From NCBI GenBank assembly GCA_028288305.1, contig JAQBOA010000053.1:124001-188000 (forward strand): a stretch of 64,000 bases of DNA, read 5' to 3'. Positions within the stretch are counted from its first letter, which is position 1. Every line of letters begins with the position of its first letter. The notes below the pieces were generated by a model. The model worked only from the letters and a program-made list of their open reading frames with translations, made no database searches and was not told the origin of the DNA. A program made the translations under genes and the position numbers. This stretch comes from Mucilaginibacter sp. Lineage in GTDB: Bacteria; Bacteroidota; Bacteroidia; Sphingobacteriales; Sphingobacteriaceae. This document shows, in pieces, positions 8,301-15,786 of the stretch.

Positions 8301-8801
8301 ATGAAAGAATCTATGATAGTAAATAATAATCCCTACTCTAACGATCAGGATGATCTTAGAGATGATGATCTGAGTTATGATAATACCACAGGATCGAATC
8401 ATGCCGATAATAGTTCTGATGAAGAAGATGACCTTGATGAAGAGGATGATTTAGAAGAAGAGGATGATATTGATGCGGACGAAGAAGTGGATGATGAGGA
8501 TGAAGATACATCAAGGTCTATCACAAACACTTATCCAGGTGAAAAAAAAGAAGACAGACCCGACGAAATACCTGAAAAACATGAATCGGAGAATGAACCA
8601 TCCGGATATCCGCATGAAACAGAATATCAGCAACCGGCAAGAAGCAGTGATGCATCATATAGTGAACAGATAGATGTTACCCCTCCAAATCCGCATGAGG
8701 TTCCATCTGTGGGAAATGCAAAAACAGATTTTGTAAGCAGACCTTACCCACGCAGAACAGGAAGAATGGTTGGTCATGAGCCTGGTACGGAGGGTATATA
8801 G
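8301..8801 (+). CDS. Highly acidic hypothetical protein
   Basis: 166 residues, not recognised. Residues about 14-72 are dominated by Asp and Glu with iterated EEDDLDEEDD-type units, followed by a Pro/Glu/Ser-rich stretch with likely disorder and a basic patch near the end (PYPRRTGRM), ending GHEPGTEGI. No signal peptide or membrane helix. Two possible starts, codon 1 and codon 5 (ATG). The sequence looks intrinsically disordered; codon structure is consistent with coding but the low complexity keeps confidence moderate. The next small gene starts 72 bases downstream and may belong with it. Confidence 0.65.
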   Translation: MKESMIVNNNPYSNDQDDLRDDDLSYDNTTGSNHADNSSDEEDDLDEEDDLEEEDDIDADEEVDDEDEDTSRSITNTYPGEKKEDRPDEIPEKHESENEPSGYPHETEYQQPARSSDASYSEQIDVTPPNPHEVPSVGNAKTDFVSRPYPRRTGRMVGHEPGTEGI

Positions 8802-8873
8802 CTTTTGGTAAAAAGGTCATAAATTTGATAACCTTTGTTCTTTGTATTTATTATTCATTAAATAAATATAATT

Positions 8874-9094
8874 ATGAGAAGCATTAATGAAGATCTTGAT
8901 AAAAAAAAGGTTCCCGCTAAAAAAAGCGATTTTAAATTCCGGTTATTTTCAGACAAGAGCCCCTATGCAAGTGTGAATTCTGAAAAATCAAAAAATTATA
9001 TGGAGGTGATGATAATGTTAACGGCCCGCATATGGACATGACAAGTAAGGATGTTGATGGCGATACAAGTATCAATGCTGGTATTTTCAAGTAA
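8874..9094 (+). pseudogene. Small hypothetical gene interrupted by a -1 frame change
   Basis: From ATG 8874 the frame is open to a stop at 9039-9041 (55 residues, basic N-terminal half ending near KSKNY). The -1 frame then gives a convincing protein end, reading Y-G-G-D-D-N-V-N-G-P-H-M-D-M-T-S and ending D-G-D-T-S-I-N-A-G-I-F-K with a TAA at 9092-9094. That second frame has no start of its own and is blocked upstream by a stop at 8981. The overlap contains a run of six A (8990-8995) in the arrangement A-AAA-AAT, a classic slippery heptamer. So this is one gene broken by a one-base deletion, a sequencing error, or a programmed -1 shift. Function unknown. Confidence 0.5.
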
Positions 9095-9117
9095 AAGTGT
9101 TCTTCTTTTTGGTAATT

Positions 9118-9161
9118 AAAACAAAACGAGGCTATCTTTAAAGATAACCTCGTTTTGTTTT
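9118..9161. terminator. Bidirectional intrinsic terminator
   Basis: Arms AAAACAAAACGAGG and CCTCGTTTTGTTTT with an internal stem extension (CTATC/GATAA) around TTTAAA. The A-rich and T-rich flanks make it usable from both strands. It follows the small frameshifted gene and precedes the M16 protease. Confidence 0.85.
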
Positions 9162-9262
9162 AATGCTTTTAATTAATAATTATTTATATTTATAGATATT
9201 ATTTCTGATATGTTTTAATCGATTGATATAAACCAATTATAACTTAAACCCACCTTTAAATA

Positions 9263-12007
9263 ATGAAAAAAATTGTATTACTAATCACAATTCTTGTTCA
9301 AGGAACGTTACTTTTTGCACAAACAAATGTTCCAAAAAAATATCCTGAAATTGATATCCCCTACAGAAAATTTGTCCTAAAAAACGGACTTAGACTTATT
9401 GTTCATGAAGACCATAAGGCGCCAATAGCATCATTTAATGTATGGTACCATGTTGGCTCAAAAAATGAAAAGCCAGGCAAAACAGGTTTTGCCCATTTAT
9501 TTGAACACTTAATGTTTGAAGGCAGTGAGCACCATAATGATGGTTACTTTAAGGTAATGGATGCCTTGGGAGCTACTGACCTGAACGGAACTACTAACAA
9601 CGACAGGACCAATTACTTTGAAAACTTTCCGGTTTCGGCATTAGATAAAGTTTTGTGGATAGAAAGTGACCGTATGGGCTTTATGGTTAATGTTATAGAT
9701 AGCGCGAAGCTTAACCAACAGCGCGGTGTGGTACAAAATGAAAAACGCCTGGGTGAAAACCAACCTTATGCTGTAGCTGATGAGCTTACCGCAAAGGGTA
9801 CCTATCCTTCTAATCATCCATATTCATGGACAGTTATAGGCGCTATGGAGGACCTGGACGCAGCTTCAATTAAAGATGTGAAAGATTGGTTTAAAAGTTA
9901 TTACGGTCCTAATAATGCGGTTATTTGTATAGCAGGTGATGTAATTGCTGATTCAATATATAATAAGGTAAATAAATATTTTGGTGATTTGCCTGCTGTA
10001 CCACCTATTGCCAGGCCAGCGGCATGGACAGCTAAGATGACGGGTGTACATATGGCAGTTGCTCAGGACAGGGTTCCGCAGGCCAGGTTGCAAAAAACAT
10101 GGAATGTTCCGGCCTGGGGAACTAGAGAGATGACTTATCTGAACCTGTTGGGAGATATACTTGCTACCGGTAAAACATCCAGACTTTATAAAAAACTTGT
10201 TTATGATGACCAGATTGCAAGCAACATTTATTTTTATACTGATGAGAAGGAGATTGGAGGGCAATTTTATATTATTGCTGATGCTAAACCCGGTATATCC
10301 CTCGATTCATTAGACCATACGATCAGTCGGGAGTTAGTGAAAGTTTTTAAACAAGGTGTAACAATTGAAGAGCTTGAACGTGCGAAAACCAACTATTTTT
10401 CTGGCTTTATAAAAGGGATGGAACGAATAGGTGGTTTTGGTGGAAAATCTGACATCCTGGCCCAAAACGAAACATTTGGAAATGATGCTGATCATTATAA
10501 AGTTGTGCAAAATTGGATAAAAAATGCTCAGCCTGCAGATATAAAAAACATTGCTTATGAATGGCTGACAGATGGTGAATTTAAACTTAAAATTTATCCC
10601 TATGGTGATTATGCCACAACTCCAACTGTGATAGATCGTAAATTGCAACCGGCGCTTAGTTCTTCTCCGGCAGTGAAATTTCCGGAAGTAAAAGAATTTA
10701 CTTTAAGCAACGGGCTTAAAGTTTCGTTGGTAACCCGTATTGCTGTTCCTGTTGTTGAAATGTCGCTTGTTATTGATGCAGGTTATGCTGCTGATAAGTT
10801 TGGTGTCCCCGGGCTTGCTTCCATGACCATAAAAATGATGAAAGAGGGGACAAAAACCCGCAATTCTTTACAAATAGATGATCAGTTGGCCGATCTCGGT
10901 GCCTCCTTTTATACTTATTCTTCATTAGATCGTTCTTTCCTATATTTAAGTGCTCTTAAGGTAAATTTTAATTCTTCGTTGAATGTATTTTCTGATGTGC
11001 TTTTAAACCCTGTGTTTCCGCAAAAAGATTTTGATCGCGTACAAAAACGACAACTTTTGGCCATTAAGCAGGAACAGTCTCAGCCGGTTACTATGGGATT
11101 ACGCATTTTACCACGCTTAATTTATGGAAATGGACACGCTTACAGCAATTCTTATACTGGAACCGGTACTGAAGCATCTGTTTCGCAAATGAAAAGAGCC
11201 GATCTTGAAAAATTTTATGATACATGGTTTGCACCTAATAATGCAATTCTTTTCGTTGTTGGCGATATAAAGGAGGCCGAATTGAAGGCCGCTCTTGAAT
11301 CTAAATTAGCGTCGTGGAAAACTAAAACTATCCCGAAAAAAAACATTGCAACTGTAGAGCCTCCGGCAAAGCCAACCATTTACATCGTTGATAAACCTGG
11401 CGCCTTGCAATCAATAATTTTTGCCGCTGAAGTCAGTCAGTCGGCAACAGATCCTGATTATAAATCAAATAATATGATGAACCGCATCTTGGGTGGCGAT
11501 TTTACTTCACGCATTAATATGAATTTACGAGAAGACAAGCATTGGGCATATGGTGCATTCTCCATTTTACTTGATGCGCAGGGTCAGGGCTTTTTTACAG
11601 GGTATGCCCCGGTACAGACAGATAAAACTAAGGAGTCTATTGTAGAAATGATGAAAGAATTTAAAGCTATAATATCCAAGAAACCTATTACCGAAGCGGA
11701 ATTTAAAAAAGTTCAGGGTAGTGCAGTATTGGAGTTACCTGGTATATGGGAAACTAATGGGGCGGTTTTAAATGACTTGCAATCAGCAATTATTTATAAT
11801 CGCGGATTAGGTTACTTAAACACTTATGCAGATATGCTACAACATTTAACAATGGACAATTTGCAAAAAAGCGCCATGAAAATTGTACAGCCCGATCATC
11901 TTACATGGGTAATAGTGGGCGACCGCTCAAAAATTGAACAAGGCATACGTGATCTGAATATCGGTACTCTGCAAATAATCGATTCAGAAGGAAATAGCGT
12001 AAAATAA
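9263..12007 (+). CDS. M16 family (pitrilysin-like) zinc metalloprotease
   Basis: 914 residues; signal peptide MKKIVLLITILVQGTLLFAQ. Two M16 halves fused. The N-terminal half has the inverted zinc motif HLFEH (His78, Glu81, His82) with VVQNEKR supplying the distal Glu. The C-terminal half (from about residue 480, FTLSNGLKVSLV) lacks HxxEH: the equivalent place reads GLASMTIKMMKEG, so it is the non-catalytic partner. Exported, so probably a periplasmic peptide-degrading enzyme. Family members of this fused type are common in Bacteroidota. Flanked by terminators on both sides, so monocistronic. Confidence 0.92.
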   Translation: MKKIVLLITILVQGTLLFAQTNVPKKYPEIDIPYRKFVLKNGLRLIVHEDHKAPIASFNVWYHVGSKNEKPGKTGFAHLFEHLMFEGSEHHNDGYFKVMDALGATDLNGTTNNDRTNYFENFPVSALDKVLWIESDRMGFMVNVIDSAKLNQQRGVVQNEKRLGENQPYAVADELTAKGTYPSNHPYSWTVIGAMEDLDAASIKDVKDWFKSYYGPNNAVICIAGDVIADSIYNKVNKYFGDLPAVPPIARPAAWTAKMTGVHMAVAQDRVPQARLQKTWNVPAWGTREMTYLNLLGDILATGKTSRLYKKLVYDDQIASNIYFYTDEKEIGGQFYIIADAKPGISLDSLDHTISRELVKVFKQGVTIEELERAKTNYFSGFIKGMERIGGFGGKSDILAQNETFGNDADHYKVVQNWIKNAQPADIKNIAYEWLTDGEFKLKIYPYGDYATTPTVIDRKLQPALSSSPAVKFPEVKEFTLSNGLKVSLVTRIAVPVVEMSLVIDAGYAADKFGVPGLASMTIKMMKEGTKTRNSLQIDDQLADLGASFYTYSSLDRSFLYLSALKVNFNSSLNVFSDVLLNPVFPQKDFDRVQKRQLLAIKQEQSQPVTMGLRILPRLIYGNGHAYSNSYTGTGTEASVSQMKRADLEKFYDTWFAPNNAILFVVGDIKEAELKAALESKLASWKTKTIPKKNIATVEPPAKPTIYIVDKPGALQSIIFAAEVSQSATDPDYKSNNMMNRILGGDFTSRINMNLREDKHWAYGAFSILLDAQGQGFFTGYAPVQTDKTKESIVEMMKEFKAIISKKPITEAEFKKVQGSAVLELPGIWETNGAVLNDLQSAIIYNRGLGYLNTYADMLQHLTMDNLQKSAMKIVQPDHLTWVIVGDRSKIEQGIRDLNIGTLQIIDSEGNSVK

Positions 12008-12010
12008 AAG

Positions 12011-12047
12011 ATAAAACGGGCTACCTTAAAAAGATAGCCCGTTTTAT
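12011..12047. terminator. Intrinsic terminator after M16 protease
   Basis: ATAAAACGGGCTA and TAGCCCGTTTTAT arms around CCTTAAAAAGA, three bases after the protease stop, followed by T-rich sequence. Symmetric A/T flanks suit both directions, serving also the convergent accD. Confidence 0.85.
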
Positions 12048-12070
12048 ATTATTTTTCAAAATGAAAAATT

Positions 12071-12101
12071 CTTTCACCTTTCACCTTTCACCTTTCACCT
12101 A
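12071..12101. repeat. Intergenic short-unit repeat, family F2
   Basis: Four copies of the heptamer CTTTCAC. On the minus strand the element starts with the accD stop codon itself (TAGGTGAAAGG), then continues as GTGAAAG units. Confidence 0.8.
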
Positions 12102-12947
12102 ATTCACCATCGTCATCTTCAAAAAGGAAGATAATTTTTCCTTCATTTCTCTGCGATCAACGATAAAGTCAAGGAAACCGTGTTCCTGAACAAATTCTGC
12201 GGTTTGAAAGCCCTTTGGCAGGTCTTTTTTAATGGTTTCTTTTATAACTCTTGGACCTGCAAAACCTATTAGAGCGGCTGGTTCGGCAATATTTATATCA
12301 CCCAGCATGGCATATGATGCAGTTACACCGCCTGTAGTAGGATCAGTAAGCAAAGATATATATGGTATTTTAGCCTGAGACAACAAAGCAAGCTTGGCCG
12401 AAGTTTTAGCCATTTGCATTAATGAATATGCAGCTTCCATCATGCGTGCCCCGCCTGATTTGGAGATCATTAAAAAGGGTACTTTATTTTCAATGCAAAA
12501 ATCAATTGAACGGGCTATTTTTTCACCTACAACTGATCCCATTGAGCCACCTATAAAATTAAAGTCCATGCAGGCTATAACCAGGCTTTGTCCGCCCATT
12601 TTTCCGTATCCCGCTCTTATGGCATCTTTTAAACCAGTTTTTTTCATGGTTTCTTTTAACCGGTCGGCGTATTTTTTTGTGTCTTCAAAATGCAGCGGAT
12701 CGCCAGAACGCAGATCAGCAAACAATTCTGTAAACTCGTTATTGTCGAACAGTACAGAAAAATATTCTTTCGACCCTATACGCATATGGAAGCCACAGTA
12801 ATGGCAAACATATTGGTTTTCAACCTGTTCAGAATAGTGGAGGGGCTTTTTACATTCAGGACATTTATTCCAAATTCCGTCAGGGGTTTCTTTCTTCTCT
12901 TCTGTGGTCGTAATTATCCCTTTGGATTCACGCTTAAACCATGCCAT
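12099..12947 (-). CDS. accD: Acetyl-CoA carboxylase carboxyltransferase subunit beta
   Basis: 282 residues from ATG 12947 (MAWFKRES); the frame extends 7 codons further but the family starts here. AccD and AccA form the carboxyltransferase that makes malonyl-CoA. The N-terminal zinc ribbon is intact (Cys29, Cys32, Cys48, Cys51), and the crotonase-like core shows [12 protein letters not shown] and [13 protein letters not shown]. The stop TAG is the first part of an F2 repeat. Upstream of it, across 200 bases with F3 repeats, the aldolase gene runs divergently. Confidence 0.96.
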   Translation of the reverse strand: MAWFKRESKGIITTTEEKKETPDGIWNKCPECKKPLHYSEQVENQYVCHYCGFHMRIGSKEYFSVLFDNNEFTELFADLRSGDPLHFEDTKKYADRLKETMKKTGLKDAIRAGYGKMGGQSLVIACMDFNFIGGSMGSVVGEKIARSIDFCIENKVPFLMISKSGGARMMEAAYSLMQMAKTSAKLALLSQAKIPYISLLTDPTTGGVTASYAMLGDINIAEPAALIGFAGPRVIKETIKKDLPKGFQTAEFVQEHGFLDFIVDRREMKEKLSSFLKMTMVN

Positions 12948-13007
12948 ATCAATATCTATCTCTTTCAATTAATACAAAGAAACGATTTTTTTTTTAGATG
13001 TAAGATT

Positions 13008-13103
13008 TTTAGTCCGAAAGTCAGGAAAGTCGCCAAAAAAGGTTAAAATTTTAATTAATCCTTCTTAAACTTTCAGATTTCCGGGCTTTCAGACCTCTCC
13101 ATT
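13008..13103. repeat. Intergenic short-unit repeat, family F3, inverted arms
   Basis: AGTCCGAAAGTCAGGAAAGTC (13011 onward) and the inverted ACTTTCAGATTTCCGGGC..CTTTCAG (about 13068-13095) between divergent accD and fba genes. Promoters for both must lie in or around this element. Confidence 0.7.
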
Positions 13104-13173
13104 CAAAAAAATCTCATATCTTCTGTCTCAAATCTCACATCTAAATTATAACTTCGGGGCCAAATAAAAGTCA

Positions 13174-14253
13174 ATGAATTTAAAAGATTATAAAGGTGTT
13201 CTGCACGGCGATCAGGTGCAGGAACTATTTGAAGCCGCAAAAAAGCACCAGTTTGCTTTGCCAGCTGTAAATGTAACAGGTACTAATACTGTTAACGCCG
13301 TTATGGAAACAGCAAAGGCGGTTAATTCGCCAGTTATTATCCAGTTATCAAACGGTGGCGCTCAATTTTATGCGGGTAAGTCGTTAGATAATTCAAAATT
13401 GCAGGCCTGTATTTTAGGTGCGGTTTCCGCAGCTAAGCATGTTCATTTACTTGCTGAACACTATGGCGTTGCTGTAATATTACATACCGATCATGCTGCT
13501 TTAAAATTTTTACCATGGATTGATGGTTTGTTAGATTACGGCGAAAAACATTTTGCCGAAACTGGAAAGCCTTTATTTTCATCGCATATGCTCGATCTTT
13601 CTGAAGAAGAGTTACATGAAAATATCGAAATATCGTCAAAATACCTTGCCCGTATGGCTAAAATGGGTATGACATTAGAGATTGAGTTAGGTGTTACCGG
13701 TGGTGAAGAAGATGGCGTTGATAATTCAGATGTACATAGCTCAAAATTATATACCCAGCCCGAAGATGTTGCTTATTCATATGAAGAGCTTTCAAAAGTG
13801 AGTCCGCGTTTTACGGTTGCAGCAGCTTTTGGTAATGTGCATGGTGTTTATAAACCTGGAAATGTAAAACTTCAGCCGGTTATTTTGCATAATTCACAGG
13901 AATATGTGAAAGAGAAGTTTAACATAAAAGCAGCAAAGCCAATCAATTTTGTATTTCACGGAGGTTCGGGTTCAACACAGGAAGAGATTAGGGAAGCAAT
14001 TTCTTATGGTGCAATAAAAATGAATATTGATACCGATATGCAATGGGCATTTTGGGAAGGCATTAAAGATTATTACCAATCAAAAGAAGCTTATTTACAA
14101 AGCCAAATAGGTAACCCTGAAGGTGAAGATTCGCCCAATAAAAAATATTATGACCCCCGTGTATGGTTACGCAAAGGCGAGGAGAGTTTTGTTAAAAGAC
14201 TAAAAGAAGCGTTCGCTGATTTGAATTGCCTGGACGTTAATAGTAAACTTTAA
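13174..14253 (+). CDS. fbaA: Class II fructose-bisphosphate aldolase
   Basis: 359 residues, zinc-dependent aldolase of glycolysis and gluconeogenesis, class IIA length. Visible ligands: HTDHA near residue 108-112, the GNVHGVY histidine near 225-231, and VFHGGSGST near 262-270 with phosphate-binding Gly/Ser. The loop NIDTDMQWAFWEGI is typical of the long bacterial FbaA. Start ATG 13174 fits the family N-terminus. An F2 inverted repeat begins right after the TAA stop. Confidence 0.96.
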   Translation: MNLKDYKGVLHGDQVQELFEAAKKHQFALPAVNVTGTNTVNAVMETAKAVNSPVIIQLSNGGAQFYAGKSLDNSKLQACILGAVSAAKHVHLLAEHYGVAVILHTDHAALKFLPWIDGLLDYGEKHFAETGKPLFSSHMLDLSEEELHENIEISSKYLARMAKMGMTLEIELGVTGGEEDGVDNSDVHSSKLYTQPEDVAYSYEELSKVSPRFTVAAAFGNVHGVYKPGNVKLQPVILHNSQEYVKEKFNIKAAKPINFVFHGGSGSTQEEIREAISYGAIKMNIDTDMQWAFWEGIKDYYQSKEAYLQSQIGNPEGEDSPNKKYYDPRVWLRKGEESFVKRLKEAFADLNCLDVNSKL

Positions 14254-14334
14254 GGCAAAGATAAAAGGCGAAAGGTAAAAGGTTAAGAAGATTTTATTGA
14301 ATACCTTTCGCCTTTAACCTTTTGCCTTTCTCCT
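14254..14334. repeat. Intergenic short-unit repeat, family F2, inverted arms
   Basis: Arm one 14254-14286 (AAAGGCGAAAGGTAAAAGG type) and arm two 14301-14333 (CCTTTCGCCTTTAACCTTT type) are close inverse copies with a 14-base loop; a long hairpin right after the aldolase stop. Confidence 0.8.
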
Positions 14335-14362
14335 CAAATTTTCGTCTTTCACTATCCAAAAC

Positions 14363-14788
14363 ATGTCTCAAAAAATACAAGTACGTAAAGTAACCGATCC
14401 TGCTGATCTGGAAACGGTATTTGCCATACGCAGGGAAGTTTTTGTTATTGAACAAAACTGTCCGCCTGAGTTGGAGTGGGAATTTGAAGACGAATCAAAT
14501 CATTTTTTAGCAACTGTTGACGGCGAACCTGCCGGGGCATCCCGCTGGCGCAAAACTGATAAAGGGTACAAGCTGGAACGTTTTGCCGTGCTGAAAAAAT
14601 TCCGGGGAATGGGAGTGGGGCAGGAGTTAGTTAAAACTGTTTTAAATGACCTTCCCAAGGATGCTGACTACGTTTATATGCATGCTCAAATACAGGCAGT
14701 ATCTTTATATGAGAAATTCAATTTCGTAAAAACCGGTCCGGAATTTGAAGAAGCGGGAATAAGGCATTTTAAAATGGTGCGAAAATAA
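14363..14788 (+). CDS. GNAT family N-acetyltransferase
   Basis: 141 residues, a full single GNAT domain. Motif A is VLKKFRGMGVGQELVK (the acetyl-CoA pyrophosphate loop, R-G-M-G-V-G), preceded by the core strand KLERFAVL and followed by the C-terminal AVSLYEKFNFVKTG. The N-terminus VFAIRREVFVIEQNCP and the end EAGIRHFKMVRK place it in the ElaA/YitI-like small acetyltransferase group. Substrate not known. Probably monocistronic. Confidence 0.9.
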   Translation: MSQKIQVRKVTDPADLETVFAIRREVFVIEQNCPPELEWEFEDESNHFLATVDGEPAGASRWRKTDKGYKLERFAVLKKFRGMGVGQELVKTVLNDLPKDADYVYMHAQIQAVSLYEKFNFVKTGPEFEEAGIRHFKMVRK

Positions 14789-14828
14789 TTCTTGATTTCG
14801 AATTTCGGAATTTCGATTTCGGATTTAA
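14788..14828. repeat. Intergenic short-unit repeat, family F4
   Basis: GATTTCGAATTTCGGAATTTCGATTTCGG, three or four degenerate units, directly after the GNAT stop and before the HicB-like gene. Confidence 0.65.
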
Positions 14829-14835
14829 AAAACCA

Positions 14836-15048
14836 ATGATGCATAAGTATCAAATAATTTTGTATTGGAGTAAGGAAGATGATGCTGTAATTGCTGAAGT
14901 ACCAGAACTTGCCGGTTGTATGGCTGATGGTAATAGTTATAAAGAAGCTCTAGTGAATGTTGAAACAATAATTGAGCAATGGATACAAACTGCTAAAGAA
15001 TTAGATAGAGAAATTCCTTTACCTAAAGGTAAACTGATGTACGCTTAA
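14836..15048 (+). CDS. Solitary HicB-like antitoxin
   Basis: 70 residues. The partially degraded RNase-H-like HicB fold: YQIILYWSKEDDAVIAEVPELAGCMADG, SYKEALVNVETIIEQWIQTAKELD, ending IPLPKG. HicB normally pairs with the HicA mRNA interferase, but there is no room for hicA in the 47 bases upstream and none in the 88 downstream, so this is an orphan. It carries no additional DNA-binding domain. The GIY-YIG repeat element starts 16 bases after its stop. Either of two adjacent ATG codons may be the start. Confidence 0.85.
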   Translation: MMHKYQIILYWSKEDDAVIAEVPELAGCMADGNSYKEALVNVETIIEQWIQTAKELDREIPLPKGKLMYA

Positions 15049-15135
15049 TTTCCTAAATATACCAATGTCATTTCGACGAGGAACGAGGAGAAAACTAATT
15101 GGACTATGCTGCCCCGTTTTCAATAAGAGGATTAA

Positions 15136-15439
15136 CTACTCACTTACCTCATCATTCAAAAATCTCCATTCAGGATTTAAAGTTGCTATCAATGATTCTT
15201 TCTTTTCTCTTCGCCACTTTTTAATTTCCTTTTCTCTTTCAATAGCATGATCTATATGCGTAAAATGTTCATAATAAATTAAATTATAACAATAGTATTT
15301 GCCTGCAAAAGTACTTTTGTTTCCTTTATTCTCTTTGTGCTCACATAATCGCCTTGTTAAGTCATTAGTAACGCCTATATACAATACAGATTTGTTTGGG
15401 ATTGGTAATAATATAAACATAAAAGTTATAGTTCCACAT
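15136..15439 (-). pseudogene. GIY-YIG endonuclease gene with an N-terminal frameshift
   Basis: The longest frame starts at 15420 and gives 94 residues with SVLYIGVTNDLTRRLCEHK (the YIG half and catalytic Arg), YYEHFTHIDHAIEREKEIKKW and LNPEW, the small UvrC/URI-type domain. Its first residues MFILLPIPNK do not fit. In the neighbouring frame an ATG at 15439 yields M-W-N-Y-N-F-Y-V-Y-I-I-T-N-P, which is the expected first strand with the GIY-equivalent tyrosine. The frames join at about 15398-15400 (CCCAAAC); one extra base there breaks the gene. As read, the nuclease would lack a catalytic tyrosine. It sits inside a repeat element. Confidence 0.75.
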
Positions 15440-15482
15440 TGATGATTTGTTTAATTTCTTCGCAAATTCAAATCCAAAATAA

Positions 15483-15607
15483 AATGTCCTTTCGAACGAT
15501 AGAGAGAAATCTTAAACAACTTGTATTAAAGCTTTGTATGTACGATATGCATAGTCCGCTTGGCATGTAGTATAAGTTTTCTCCTCGTACCTCGTCGAAA
15601 TGACATT
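15483..15607. repeat. Palindromic satellite unit A (125 bp)
   Basis: Starts AATGTCCTTTCGAACGATAG and ends with a one-mismatch copy of the 33-bp element end (15575-15607), in inverse orientation to its own left end, so the unit can fold into a hairpin. Confidence 0.75.
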
Positions 15608-15638
15608 GTAGTTGTATTTTATTATTAAAATTAAACCC

Positions 15639-15777
15639 AATGTCCTTTCGAACGATAGAGAGAAATCTTAAACAATTTGCATTACAGCTTTGCATGTACG
15701 GTATGCATAGTTCGATAAGCATAGTCCGATTTGCAAGTTGTATAAGTTTTCTCCTCGTTCCTCGTCGAAATGACATT
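15639..15777. repeat. Palindromic satellite unit B (139 bp)
   Basis: Direct repeat of unit A with about 14 extra bases in the middle (duplicated ATAGT-CGA-like stretch) and scattered substitutions. Its right end is the perfect 33-bp inverse of the left element end. Confidence 0.75.
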
Positions 15778-15786
15778 TTTATTTTT

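Larger units (their letters stand above)
15064..15777. mobile_element. Repeat element with 33-bp inverted ends and a GIY-YIG gene
   Basis: The left end 15064-15096 and right end 15745-15777 are perfect inverted repeats of 33 bp (left end begins AATGTCATTTCGACGAGG). Inside are a frameshifted GIY-YIG nuclease gene (15136-15439, minus) and two palindromic units, A (15483-15607) and B (15639-15777). Inward from the left end the sequence also resembles the inverse of the unit interior (GGACTATGC against GCATAGTCC), so the left end is a partial inverted copy of the same unit. No transposase is present. I infer a nuclease-associated repeat family; no target duplication could be shown. Confidence 0.6.

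Noticed and set aside
9002..9010. GGAGGTGAT as a Shine-Dalgarno for a new gene at ATG 9015
   Set aside because: The frame after ATG 9015 stops after nine codons, and this phylum seldom uses Shine-Dalgarno pairing. Kept only as context for the frameshift.
15065..15250. 61-residue plus-strand ORF starting in the left element end
   Set aside because: Repeat-derived and opposite to the GIY-YIG frame, with no protein character.
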